Shown: positions 1 through 8,408 of the stretch, piece after piece
Numbering within the stretch: position 1 is the first letter of the stretch
Layout: every line of letters begins with the position of its first letter
DNA from: DHVE2 group archaeon
GTDB taxonomy: Archaea; Thermoplasmatota; Thermoplasmata; Thermoplasmatales; Aciduliprofundaceae
Direction of reading: 5' to 3'
Length of the DNA stretch: 64,000 nucleotides
NCBI GenBank assembly: GCA_015523125.1
Contig: WAKX01000029.1
Span: 1-64,000 of the forward strand
Translations under genes and position numbers: made by a program
Notes under the pieces: generated by a model
The model's input: only the letters and a program-made list of their open reading frames with translations
Told to the model about the DNA's origin: nothing
Databases searched by the model: none

Positions 1-1069
1 AGTCGCAAGGATTTGGGGGAAGGATGTGGCGAAGGATATGGTATGGGTTGAGCACGATGGGAGGGTGAGCTTCAGAGGATTGATTTCCAAGCCGTATTTG
101 ACGAGGAAGGATAAGAACAAAATAGTGATATTCGTAAACGGGAGGTACGTTAAAAATCACGCGCTGAGCAATTTTATAATCGAAGGCTACGGCACGCTGC
201 TCTTCCGGGATAGTTATCCCTACGCGGTCTTAATGCTCCAAGTTCCCCCAGAGGAGATGGATGTGAACGTGCATCCTGCAAAATACATCGTTAAATTTCA
301 CAACGAGGGGGAGATAAGAAAAGCCATTAAGGAGGAGATATGGAACACGCTAACTTCCAAGGACAACATTCCCCAGAAATCCATAGAGAACATGGAGAAA
401 AAGAGCGAGAGGCCTGTGCTCGTTGGAGAGGTGAAGAAGGAGAAGCAGGTGGTATTCGAAGTAGAAAAGAAGAAAAAGAGCCTGTTCGATTACATCTCTC
501 GCTCTCGATTGCCGGGATTCGAAGTACTCGGGCAATTCGACGACACTTACATCATCGTCAAATCCAAGGATTCTTTAATCATCGTGGACCAGCACGCCGC
601 CCACGAGAGAATCAGGTACGAGAGATTTCTCAGGGAGATGAAAGATAAAAAGATTCAGGAGTTGATAGAGCCTGTCATAATCGAGTTAGGTGCGAGGGAT
701 TACGAAGATATCATGGCGGTGAAAGATAAGCTCAAGGAATTTTCTCTCATAATCGAAGATTTTGGCAACGGGAGCGTGGTGGTTCGTGGCATTCCACCTA
801 TCCTTAAAAGAAGCGAAGTGGAAGATATAATACGGGGAATAATAGACCTTGGCCCGAAGCTCATCGAGAAAAAGAGGGATGAGATAATAAAGTTGATTTC
901 GTGCAAAGGCGCCATAAAAGCCCATGATAAGTTGTCCATATACGAGATGGAAGAGTTGATAGGGCAGCTTTTAAAATGTGAAAATCCCTACACCTGCCCA
1001 CATGGCAGGCCAACGATGATTCGCTTCACACCTCAAGAACTCGAGAAAATGTTCAAAAGAAAAGAGTGA
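1..1069 (+). CDS. mutL: DNA mismatch repair protein MutL, C-terminal part (5' end outside window)
   Basis: MutL couples MutS mismatch recognition to strand incision. The reading frame is open from base 2, so the gene begins upstream of the window. What is visible is the end of the GHKL/transducer domain (GRYVKN..., NVHPAK motif typical of MutL) followed by a charged linker and the C-terminal dimerisation/endonuclease domain. That domain carries DQHAAHERIRYE (the DQHAx2Ex4E metal-binding endonuclease motif), SCKGAIKAHDKL and CPHGRPT. An endonuclease-type MutL is expected where no MutH exists. MutS/MutL are patchy in archaea and usually regarded as bacterial imports; mutS is probably just upstream. 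The gene ends directly against argF on the other strand with no gap. Confidence 0.93.
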   Translation, partial: VARIWGKDVAKDMVWVEHDGRVSFRGLISKPYLTRKDKNKIVIFVNGRYVKNHALSNFIIEGYGTLLFRDSYPYAVLMLQVPPEEMDVNVHPAKYIVKFHNEGEIRKAIKEEIWNTLTSKDNIPQKSIENMEKKSERPVLVGEVKKEKQVVFEVEKKKKSLFDYISRSRLPGFEVLGQFDDTYIIVKSKDSLIIVDQHAAHERIRYERFLREMKDKKIQELIEPVIIELGARDYEDIMAVKDKLKEFSLIIEDFGNGSVVVRGIPPILKRSEVEDIIRGIIDLGPKLIEKKRDEIIKLISCKGAIKAHDKLSIYEMEELIGQLLKCENPYTCPHGRPTMIRFTPQELEKMFKRKE

Positions 1070-1996
1070 TTAGTGTTTTATTATTCTCGCCAAAATCGCC
1101 TTCTGCGCGTGCAGTCTGTTTTCCGCTTCGTCGAACACCACGCTGTTTCTCGAATCGATCACTTCGTCCGTCACTTCTAGTCCGCGGTGCGCAGGTAGGC
1201 AGTGCATGAATATGTAATTTGGCTTGGCGTGCTTAACTAATTCCTCATTGACCTGATACGGCTTGAAAACTTTCATTCTCTTTTCCTTCTCTTCTTCGTC
1301 TCCCATGCTCACCCACACATCGGTGTATACCACGTCCGCATCCTTCACAGCTTCCACAGGATCATGGGTGATTACAACCTTGCTGCCGCTTTCGTTGGCA
1401 ATTTTCTTTGCCATTCCAGTCAAATCCTTATTTGGCTCGTAGCCTTCAGGGCACGCGATGTAGAAATCCATGCCCATGATTGCAGCACCTAACATGAGGG
1501 AGTTTGCAACATTGTTTCCATCGCCCACGTACGCAAGCTTGAGACCTGCTAACTCTCCTTTCTTCTCCTTTATGGTCATTAGGTCTGCGACGATTTGGCA
1601 CGGATGCTCTAAGTCATCCAGAGCGTTTATAACGGGCACGGTTGCATTCTCCGCGAGTTCGACCATCATCTCATGCTTATACGCTCTATACACGATTGCA
1701 TCCACGTACCTCGAAAGAACTTTGGCCGTGTCGGCGATTGTCTCTCCGCGGCCCAGCTGCATGTCCCTCGGTGAAAGATAAAGCGCGTGGCCTCCGAGCT
1801 GGGTCATTGCTACTTCAAAGCTTACACGTGTTCTTGTGCTAGGTTTTTCGAAGATCATAGCAAGGCTGCGATTCTTGAGCACTTGCTGAATCTCTCTCTC
1901 GCCCATCTGCTGTCTACGCTTCATCTCTATTGCAAGGTTTATTATGTCCGGCAGGTCTTCCTTAATGTCCACCATTGAAATCAGGTCTTTTTTCAT
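1070..1996 (-). CDS. argF: Ornithine carbamoyltransferase
   Basis: Catalyses carbamoyl phosphate + ornithine to citrulline in arginine synthesis, in the cytoplasm; it could also work in the reverse, catabolic direction. The 308-residue protein has the full family signature set: STRTR (carbamoyl-phosphate binding, about residue 54), HPCQ (about 132), and the C-terminal HCLPAHRG with the ornithine-binding cysteine. Length is normal. The ATG is preceded by GAGGTGA at good spacing. It is monocistronic here and abuts mutL tail to tail. An AT-rich promoter area lies at about 2030-2060. Confidence 0.96.
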   Translation of the reverse strand: MKKDLISMVDIKEDLPDIINLAIEMKRRQQMGEREIQQVLKNRSLAMIFEKPSTRTRVSFEVAMTQLGGHALYLSPRDMQLGRGETIADTAKVLSRYVDAIVYRAYKHEMMVELAENATVPVINALDDLEHPCQIVADLMTIKEKKGELAGLKLAYVGDGNNVANSLMLGAAIMGMDFYIACPEGYEPNKDLTGMAKKIANESGSKVVITHDPVEAVKDADVVYTDVWVSMGDEEEKEKRMKVFKPYQVNEELVKHAKPNYIFMHCLPAHRGLEVTDEVIDSRNSVVFDEAENRLHAQKAILARIIKH

Positions 1997-2099
1997 GGGT
2001 TCACCTCAGCGGAAAATCTCAATGGGGTATATAAAGTTATACTTCTCATTTAAATGCGGGATTTAAAACTACGCAGAAATGTCCAAACGAGCGCGGAGA

Positions 2100-2107
2100 T
2101 TTAAATA
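2100..2107 (+). promoter_or_regulatory. TATA box for the zinc-ribbon gene
   Basis: TTTAAATA lies 28 bases upstream of the ATG at 2135. Archaeal transcription starts about 25 bases after the TATA box, so the mRNA would start at or next to the start codon (leaderless). No ribosome site is visible, which agrees. Confidence 0.6.
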
Positions 2108-2134
2108 ACGCAAATCTTTATCTTCTCGTAGTGC

Positions 2135-2356
2135 ATGGGGCAATTAATGGAGGAAAACAGGTGTATTATTTGTGGCAAAAAACTCAAGGATCCCCTTGCT
2201 CTTTACTGCTCCGAGTGCGAATACGAATTGAAAAGAGCTCGCTTGGCGGATGAGGAAACGGTGGAGGAGTGGATGGAGAGAATGATTGCCCAGAATATAT
2301 CACCTCCTGTTCTGGAAGATAGGGAGAAAATAAGGCCTTTGGACTCATGGTTATGA
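2135..2356 (+). CDS. Small zinc-ribbon protein, function unknown
   Basis: A 73-residue soluble protein. The N-terminal half has two cysteine pairs, CIIC and CSEC, spaced about 17 residues apart (roughly residues 10-30), which would bind one zinc ion. The rest is acidic and helical and ends with a Trp-Leu. I do not recognise a characterised family. The start at 2135 fits a leaderless transcript from the TATA box at 2100; an in-frame ATG four codons later is an alternative. It lies 37 bases upstream of an amino-acid permease that appears to have its own promoter. Confidence 0.75.
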   Translation: MGQLMEENRCIICGKKLKDPLALYCSECEYELKRARLADEETVEEWMERMIAQNISPPVLEDREKIRPLDSWL

Positions 2357-2393
2357 GGGAAAAAATAATTTATCTCAAATTCTTACCTCTTTT

Positions 2394-3788
2394 ATGAGCG
2401 ATGAACTTAAGAGAGAGCTGGGGTTGAAAGAAGTTGTCGCGACGGTGATGACCTCCGTGATTGGTGGAGGATTATTTTTGACAACCGTTCAAATTCAGGA
2501 CAAGGTTTTCGTAGGCTCCAACGTAATTTTTTCCTATTTGATTGCCGCGATACCCGCATTTTTCATCGCGATGAGCTATGCAGTTCTATCGTCAGCCATT
2601 CCCGGGTCGGGCGGGGATTATCTCTATATTTCGAGAATTTTAGACCCCTTTTTGGGATTCATCACCACATGGGTTCGATGGTTTGGAATGGTGGCGGGAA
2701 TAGCAGCTATAGCAATAGGGGATTTGCAGTTGATTAACAACATGTTCATCGCGATTGGCATGAACCATGTGGCGCAATGGGTCACGGCGAACCAGATTCC
2801 GATAGCCATAACCATCGTAATTTCATTTCTCGCAATCAATTATTTCGGTGTGAAAATATACGGCTGGGTTCAGGATATAATGTTCTTCATACTCCTCGCA
2901 GGGATAATTGCATATATTGTATTCGGGCTCCCTCACGTGAATATACATTATCTTCAATCATCCGCCAGGGGCAATTTCATGGACATAATGAAGGCCACAT
3001 CAATCATATTCTTCAGTTACATCGGATTCGCGGCCATAGCCGACGCCGGCGGCGAGGTGAAGGAGCCCAAGAAGAATCTGCCCAAGGGCATCGTTATTTC
3101 CGTTCTCGCCATATCTGCCATTTACATTCTTGTAACTTTAGTGACATACGGTTCCCAAAGTCTCGACGATATAATGCAGGCGGGAAACGTGCCCGCGGTG
3201 GCCATGCTCTTTCTTCCATCTTTCATATCGTTGTTCATCTCATTTACTGCATTCATCGCCCTTGTCTCTGATATCAATCCCTCAATCCTCGCCACATCGC
3301 GCCTCACATTCGCATGGTCGAAGGATCGTGTAGTACCAAAGAAATTGAGCGAGTTGTCGCGGTATCACACGCCTAAGTGGACGCTGCTCCTCAATGCAGG
3401 AATTGCTATTCTCATAATCGCCCTTTTCAAAGATTTTATAGAAGCGATTGATGTGACGACGATCGCGATTCTCCTCACATATTCAATGGTGGCCATAACC
3501 GCGTTCGTGCTTCCTTTGAAGCGCCCGGACATATGGGAGAAAACGCAGGTGAAGTATAAGGGAACATGGTTAATCGCATTAGTCGGATTCATTACGACCT
3601 TCCTTCTCTTAGGGTTGATAATTCAAACATCCATAGTTCAATTCATAGTCGTAGTCCTTTGGGTGGCCGTGGGCGCGGTGATTTATTACGTCACACTCAC
3701 GAAACATCAGCTCAACTGGAGAATTGCAAGAGAAGCAAAGAAAGCGATGGATGAGATGGAGAGCAGAATAATAGAGAAGCTGAGATGA
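2394..3788 (+). CDS. APC-family amino acid permease
   Basis: A 464-residue integral membrane protein with about 12 hydrophobic segments and short loops, as in the amino acid-polyamine-organocation family. The first membrane segment contains the glycine-rich motif SVIGGGLFL that binds the substrate backbone in APC transporters, and segment 6 has FFSYIGFAAIADAGGEVKEPKK, matching the F-S-Y-x-G-F...E-x-x-x-P-x-x motif of the family. The substrate cannot be told from sequence; an amino acid driven by H+ or Na+ is likely. A TATA-like stretch near 2361-2370 suggests a leaderless start at 2394. It abuts the PsiE-like gene tail to tail. Confidence 0.9.
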   Translation: MSDELKRELGLKEVVATVMTSVIGGGLFLTTVQIQDKVFVGSNVIFSYLIAAIPAFFIAMSYAVLSSAIPGSGGDYLYISRILDPFLGFITTWVRWFGMVAGIAAIAIGDLQLINNMFIAIGMNHVAQWVTANQIPIAITIVISFLAINYFGVKIYGWVQDIMFFILLAGIIAYIVFGLPHVNIHYLQSSARGNFMDIMKATSIIFFSYIGFAAIADAGGEVKEPKKNLPKGIVISVLAISAIYILVTLVTYGSQSLDDIMQAGNVPAVAMLFLPSFISLFISFTAFIALVSDINPSILATSRLTFAWSKDRVVPKKLSELSRYHTPKWTLLLNAGIAILIIALFKDFIEAIDVTTIAILLTYSMVAITAFVLPLKRPDIWEKTQVKYKGTWLIALVGFITTFLLLGLIIQTSIVQFIVVVLWVAVGAVIYYVTLTKHQLNWRIAREAKKAMDEMESRIIEKLR

Positions 3789-4244
3789 TTACTCTTCCTT
3801 TTTCGGTTTTATCCCGTGCTCGATTAGAAATTCCTCGTGGGAGTTCATCCTCTTCATCTCTAAAATGTACAAGATTCCCATTACTAAAATCAGAGCGGCA
3901 ATTGCGAGCATGGTCTCCCACCCTAACTCTTGGAGATTGAGCGTTACCAGAAGCTCTTTCACTATCGCCAAAACACCGATTTCCACCACGCTTCTCAAAT
4001 TCACGTGGTGATATAGGAAGTACATGGATAAAATTTCGAAAATTTCTAAGAAAATCAGGATGGTGACAACCCTTTGGAGTATGGACTGAGCGTCGAATCC
4101 GTTTACTATGTCCAGCGCAAGGAGAAAAACAAGGTAAAAAACGTAAATCATCGCAAGAACTCCTACGGATATAACTATTAAATCGAAAAGGCGGCTAAGC
4201 CATTTCATCATCTTTTTCTCCGCGTTGCTGAACTCTCTTTCCAT
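3789..4244 (-). CDS. PsiE-like membrane protein
   Basis: About 151 residues with four hydrophobic segments. The middle contains YFLYHHVNLRSVVEIGVLAIVKEL, which resembles the conserved core of the phosphate-starvation-inducible PsiE family. The biochemical role of PsiE is not known. Two starts are possible: GTG at 4250 and ATG at 4244; I prefer the ATG. A T-rich TATA-like element (CTTTTTAAT on the minus strand) lies about 30 bases upstream. Nothing in the neighbourhood points to phosphate metabolism, so the family name should not be taken as a function. Confidence 0.72.
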   Translation of the reverse strand: MEREFSNAEKKMMKWLSRLFDLIVISVGVLAMIYVFYLVFLLALDIVNGFDAQSILQRVVTILIFLEIFEILSMYFLYHHVNLRSVVEIGVLAIVKELLVTLNLQELGWETMLAIAALILVMGILYILEMKRMNSHEEFLIEHGIKPKKEE

Positions 4245-4303
4245 GTGCACACAATATAAGCAGCATGGATTAAAAAGGTTTTGATATGAAAAATAAAAAA
4301 GAT

Positions 4304-5398
4304 TTAGACGCCCGAAGGCTTCTGGAACAGCTTTTTCTCTTCTGTGCTCGTCAGGTCCACTTTCTTCTCGTCCACCTTTTCCTTAGCTTCCTTTGTCTCT
4401 TTTTCTATGTCCTCATAGTTTGGGATGGGCCCAAGGATGTCATCCGCTTTGCCCACAATCTTCTCGATGTCTTCGTACTTAGTGTCCTCGCTAACAGATT
4501 CTTTCACGGGCACTCCCAAATAATTCGCGGTCGTTTCGATGAGTTTTGTAATTTCGAACGGGAATATGATCTTAGTGGCCTGTCCATCTGCCATTCTTGT
4601 CAACGTGTCCAACGAAAGAACGCTAAGTGCTTTGGATGTGAGCGTAGCAGATCCCAGCGAGATTATGCGGTATCTCTGCGCCTCGCCCTGTGCCTTTAAG
4701 ATGGTAGCGATTCTCAGACCTTCCGCCTCTAAGATATTTGCCTGTCTCTTACCTTCCGCTTCTAAAATGGCCGATTGCTTCTTACCCTCCGCCTCTAAAA
4801 TCTGCGAGCGCTTCACGCCGTCCGCTCGGAGAATAGCGGCCCTTCTTTCCCTCTCCGCGGAGGTCTGTTCTTCCATTGCCTGCTTTACCTTCGGCGATGG
4901 ATCCACTTCTTTGATTTCCACGGCCTCAACCTTCACACCCCACTGGTCAGTTGCTTCATCTAAAACGTCGCGAAGATGCGCGTTTATTTGCTCTCTGTTG
5001 TAGAGAATTTCGTCGAGGGACATGTTACCAATCACGGATCTTAGAGTTGTCCTTGCGAGATTAATCGTGGCGAGCTTGTAATCCTGCACCTCGTAAAATG
5101 CTTTATATGCGTCTACCACGCGAATATATATCACAGCGTCCACGCCAGTTGGTGAATTGTCCTTCGTGATCACTTCCTGCTTTGGGACATCCCATGTCTG
5201 CGTTCTCATATCTATGGGGTAGACTTGCGCAAAGGGATACACTATGTGGAAACCGGGATTCAGAACCCCGCGATGTTTCCCTAAGAATATGTATATCCCG
5301 CGCTCCCATGGCTTTACGATTCTCACAGCGGTGGAAAAAAATATCACCAGCAGAATCACTATCAGAAACACAATCCCTCCGATTATCCACGGATCCAT
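4304..5398 (-). CDS. Stomatin-like SPFH/band-7 membrane protein
   Basis: A 364-residue protein with one N-terminal membrane segment (residues 5-27), then an SPFH/band-7 domain (about 30-190; RIVKPWERGIYIFLGKHRGVLNPGFH is the classic opening) and a long coiled coil. The coiled coil at about 190-245 is a near-tandem run of ILEAEGKxQ units about 11 residues long. Stomatins form large ring oligomers in the membrane and organise membrane proteins. The gene starts 2 bases after nfeD stops, giving the nfeD-stomatin operon conserved in bacteria and archaea. The acidic tail past residue 290 is variable. Confidence 0.93.
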   Translation of the reverse strand: MDPWIIGGIVFLIVILLVIFFSTAVRIVKPWERGIYIFLGKHRGVLNPGFHIVYPFAQVYPIDMRTQTWDVPKQEVITKDNSPTGVDAVIYIRVVDAYKAFYEVQDYKLATINLARTTLRSVIGNMSLDEILYNREQINAHLRDVLDEATDQWGVKVEAVEIKEVDPSPKVKQAMEEQTSAERERRAAILRADGVKRSQILEAEGKKQSAILEAEGKRQANILEAEGLRIATILKAQGEAQRYRIISLGSATLTSKALSVLSLDTLTRMADGQATKIIFPFEITKLIETTANYLGVPVKESVSEDTKYEDIEKIVGKADDILGPIPNYEDIEKETKEAKEKVDEKKVDLTSTEEKKLFQKPSGV

Positions 5399-5400
5399 TT

Positions 5401-5838
5401 TTATTTCACCTCCTCAACTACAAGATGCACTCCTTCCGCCTTTTTCACAACAACTTTTTTCCCTTCTTCTATCTTATCATCGGCTGTGGCGCTCCATATT
5501 TGATTCTCGATTCTCACTTTCCCCTTCAGGGTTCCCGGTTCAATTTCTTTAGTCACTATTCCTGTTTTTCCGACGAATTGGTCCGGGGTGGTTGTGCTCG
5601 GCAGCTCCGGCTCTCCTAACTTTCGGTAGAACCAAAGGGTGAACAAAGAGGAGCCTATGGCACTGATTATTATCAAAATCGATGCGGTTACTATGTCCAC
5701 GTTGCCCATTATCATTATGGCCAGCCCCAGAATCAGAAGGATAGTGCCCGGAATCGCTATGAAAAACCCGGGAATGTGCACCTCTGCTAAAAGGAGAATG
5801 AGACCAATTATCACCAGCGCCACTCCCAGCCAGAACAT
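5401..5838 (-). CDS. NfeD-like membrane protein (short form)
   Basis: 145 residues: three or so hydrophobic segments in the first 75 residues, then a beta-rich OB-fold domain (about 85-145; GKTGIVTKEIEPGTLKGKVRIENQIWSATAD). This is the short NfeD form, which lacks the ClpP-like serine protease domain of long NfeD proteins. NfeD is the standard partner of stomatin, encoded directly downstream, and is thought to assist its assembly. A TATA-like GGTTAAATACC (minus strand) about 25 bases upstream suggests a leaderless start at 5838, so this is the first gene of the pair. Confidence 0.92.
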   Translation of the reverse strand: MFWLGVALVIIGLILLLAEVHIPGFFIAIPGTILLILGLAIMIMGNVDIVTASILIIISAIGSSLFTLWFYRKLGEPELPSTTTPDQFVGKTGIVTKEIEPGTLKGKVRIENQIWSATADDKIEEGKKVVVKKAEGVHLVVEEVK

Positions 5839-5884
5839 AGTTGAGGTATGTGATTCTGGTATTTAACCATGTTGCAGATGAAAA

Positions 5885-5900
5885 TTCAAAAAATTTTGAA
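5885..5900. repeat. Perfect inverted repeat upstream of amt
   Basis: TTCAAAA-aa-TTTTGAA is a perfect palindrome with 7-base arms about 70 bases upstream of the amt TATA element. It may be an operator for nitrogen control of the ammonium transporter or for nfeD on the other side. It does not match the GGAA-N6-TTCC operator described for NrpR of methanogens. In such AT-rich DNA it may also be chance. Confidence 0.35.
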
Positions 5901-5953
5901 ATTCTATAGTATGGGTGAAATTTTAAATGTCAAATTTTTTACATCTTCTCTAT

Positions 5954-5975
5954 AAATTCAAAATATTTAAATATG
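5954..5975 (+). promoter_or_regulatory. amt promoter, shared with the peptide importer
   Basis: The block AATTCAAAA followed by TATTTAAATATG holds a TATA box (TATTTAAATA) about 50 bases before the chosen amt start. It is identical at 21 of 22 positions to the block at 26312-26333 before the peptide-binding protein gene, well beyond what the TATA core needs. Confidence 0.55.
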
Positions 5976-6023
5976 CCATCGACGATTTCCGTGAAGAATT
6001 AAGAAAAACAGGAGATGATGAAA

Positions 6024-7229
6024 ATGCTGGATACTGGTAGCGACGGGTTTATGCTAATAGCGGCTGCACTGGTGTTCATTATGACGCCGGGACTTGCGCT
6101 ATTCTACGGTGGCTTAGTGAATAGGAAGAACGCTGTGGCAATGATGATGCAAAACTTTTTCTCGGCTGGATGGACGACCATACTTTGGGTGCTCTTTGGC
6201 TTCACACTGGCTTTTGGCATGGATGTGGCGGGAGTTATTGGGAATGGACAATACATGTTCCTGCTCAATATAACTCCGAACACACTGTTTCCAGACAACA
6301 CCGGTGTTATAAGCATGTACACCTTCATGATTTATCAGCTGATGTTCGCAATCATTACGCCAGTGCTTATGACGGGAGCGTTTGCGGACAGGATGAAATT
6401 CAAGGGATTCATAGTATTTACTACGCTCTGGCTATTCTTGGTGTATTTCCCATTTGCTCACTGGCTCTGGGGCGGTGGTTTTCTGCAGCAGTGGGGAGTT
6501 GAGGATTTCGCTGGAGGTATTGTAGTTCATGTGAGCGCGGGATTCGGAGCCCTTGCGGCAATGTTCTATCTTGGCAAGAGATTGCATCCTAAACCAGGTA
6601 ATCATAGCATCCCAATGGTTGTCCTTGGTACAGCACTCCTGTGGTTTGGATGGTTTGGATTCAATGCCGGAAGTGCTTTGAGGGTTGATGCGGATACCAA
6701 TGTGGCATTCATAAACACGATGATTGCCGCTGCTTTTGCATCAGTAACATGGATGTTCTGGGATTATGCAGTGCATAAGAAATGGAGCAGTATAGGTTTC
6801 TTAACTGGCTCCATAGCAGGTCTGGCAACTATAACGCCGGCAGCAGGATTCGTAAGCCCTCAGGCGGCCATGCTCATAGGTATTCTCGCAGCCCTTATTT
6901 CGCACTGGGTCGTAGACTTCGTGCATAAGAAGGGCTGGGATGACGCGTTGGACGTTTGGGGTGTACACGGAATAGGAGGATTTACCGGAATAATTTTGCT
7001 GGGGATCTTTGGGAGTGCAGTAGTGGCAGGTGCAAACGGATTGATATATGGCGGTGTTGAGTTCTTTGGAAAGCAGGTAGCAGCAGCATGTCTCACTGCG
7101 GTTTACGCGTTCTTAGTGACATACGGCATTGCATGGATTACCAATAAAATCACGCCTCTGAGGGTTTCCGAGGAAGAGGAAGAGAAAGGCCTCGATGAAT
7201 CTGAGTTCCTGGAAACTGCGTATTCTTAA
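6024..7229 (+). CDS. amt: Ammonium transporter (Amt/MEP/Rh family)
   Basis: Trimeric membrane channel for ammonium. About 401 residues with 11 membrane segments. Family hallmarks are visible: DGFMLIAAALVFIMTPGLALFYGGL at the N-terminus, WFGWFGFNAGSAL in the middle, and the paired pore histidines in HVSAGFGA and GVHGIGG. The short acidic C-tail is the usual PII contact region. GGAG at 6011-6014 sits nine bases before the ATG at 6024; ATGs at 6015 and 6018 are in frame but too close to it. No glnK (PII) follows, unlike many archaeal amt loci; the next gene encodes a TPR protein. Confidence 0.95.
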   Translation: MLDTGSDGFMLIAAALVFIMTPGLALFYGGLVNRKNAVAMMMQNFFSAGWTTILWVLFGFTLAFGMDVAGVIGNGQYMFLLNITPNTLFPDNTGVISMYTFMIYQLMFAIITPVLMTGAFADRMKFKGFIVFTTLWLFLVYFPFAHWLWGGGFLQQWGVEDFAGGIVVHVSAGFGALAAMFYLGKRLHPKPGNHSIPMVVLGTALLWFGWFGFNAGSALRVDADTNVAFINTMIAAAFASVTWMFWDYAVHKKWSSIGFLTGSIAGLATITPAAGFVSPQAAMLIGILAALISHWVVDFVHKKGWDDALDVWGVHGIGGFTGIILLGIFGSAVVAGANGLIYGGVEFFGKQVAAACLTAVYAFLVTYGIAWITNKITPLRVSEEEEEKGLDESEFLETAYS

Positions 7230-7238
7230 ACCCAGAAT

Positions 7239-7262
7239 CTTATTTTTCCCTTTTTTCTTTTG
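7239..7262 (+). terminator. T-rich terminator after amt
   Basis: Three T runs (TTATTTTT, TTTTTT, TTTT) follow the amt stop codon within 32 bases. Intrinsic termination at T-runs is usual in archaea. Confidence 0.5.
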
Positions 7263-7301
7263 GAAAAATCTTAAATATATTGGTTTCTCTTCACTTACCG
7301 T

Positions 7302-8408
7302 ATGGATTTCGATGCAATAATGGAGAAAGCCAGAAAGCTTCAGAGGGATGGCAATTACGATGAAGCCATGAAATTATACGAAGAAGCTGAAAAAATCGCC
7401 CAGACAAAATCTCAAAAGGCTCTCGTTCTCAGGGGTTTTGCAAACGTGTATCTTCGGAGGGGGGAGATGTACAAGGCCCAGAAATCCATAGCGGATGCAA
7501 TTGCCTTTGGGGAAGAAGAGGGAGATGAAAACATACTCACTTCTCTTTATACAACCGCACTTGAGATTCACAATACCATGGGGGATTACGACGCGTGTGT
7601 GAGAGATATAAAAATGGGCCTTAAATATGTCGACAATGCGAATGATAAAACAAAGTTCATTTTCCACAACATGGTGGGTATATTCAATTTCTATCTGGGT
7701 AAAGTTGGGATGGCCCAGAGGGAGTGGGAAACGTGCCTTGACATTGCGAAAAAGATGGGTGATTCTTCTCTCTTAGCCATAGTTTACAACAATTTAGGGG
7801 AGGTGTACAGAATAAGGGGGGAGAGAAAAAAAGCTTTGGATTATTACGTGCAGGCTTACGAGCAATCTAAGAAGATGGAGGATTATCACGGGATGGCCAT
7901 AAATCTGCTAAACATGGGGTTAATCGAGAGAGAAAATAAGAATCTTGAAATGGCCGAAAAATATTTCAGGGAGAGCGTTGAGCTCTATGAGAAGCATAAA
8001 GATAAGGCGGTGGGTGCCACATCGTATGCTCCCCTATCTTTAGTTCTCGCCGACGAGAAAAGATACGAAGAAGCTCTGGAAGCAGCGAAAAAAGGTATAG
8101 AGCTTGCGGAAGAATCTGCCAGTAAGGCCGAGGTGGGCGAATGCACCTTATCACTCGGATACGTTTACGAGATGCAGGGCGATTACAAGAAGGCGATGCA
8201 GACTTATAACGAGGCGAAAAAAGTTCTGGAGGAGATAAACAACAAACTTCTTTTAAGCCAGTGTGAGCTCTATATAGGAAGAGTCCTGCTTAAGGGCAAC
8301 ATGAAGGAAGCGGCGAGATTCCATTTAGAAAAGGCGAAGAAGATAGCAAATGAAATAGGTGAATTCAGCGTTGCTCAGAAGGCAAACTCGCTTTTGGCAA
8401 AATGTTAA
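7302..8408 (+). CDS. Tetratricopeptide-repeat protein
   Basis: 368 residues, soluble, built almost wholly of about nine TPR-like helical hairpins (for example ALDYYVQAYEQSKKMEDYHG, MAEKYFRESVELYEKH, KAMQTYNEAKKVLEEI). TPR arrays are protein-binding scaffolds; no enzymatic domain or HTH is seen. AAATATATT near 7274 and no ribosome site indicate a leaderless ATG at 7302. The last 7 bases overlap the start of the downstream radical-SAM gene, so the two are probably co-translated and may act together. The partner protein cannot be deduced. Confidence 0.88.
   Translation: MDFDAIMEKARKLQRDGNYDEAMKLYEEAEKIAQTKSQKALVLRGFANVYLRRGEMYKAQKSIADAIAFGEEEGDENILTSLYTTALEIHNTMGDYDACVRDIKMGLKYVDNANDKTKFIFHNMVGIFNFYLGKVGMAQREWETCLDIAKKMGDSSLLAIVYNNLGEVYRIRGERKKALDYYVQAYEQSKKMEDYHGMAINLLNMGLIERENKNLEMAEKYFRESVELYEKHKDKAVGATSYAPLSLVLADEKRYEEALEAAKKGIELAEESASKAEVGECTLSLGYVYEMQGDYKKAMQTYNEAKKVLEEINNKLLLSQCELYIGRVLLKGNMKEAARFHLEKAKKIANEIGEFSVAQKANSLLAKC

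Noticed and set aside
4286-4699. Plus-strand open frame opposite the stomatin gene
   Set aside because: Low-complexity shadow of the antisense coiled-coil gene with no ribosome site or family resemblance.
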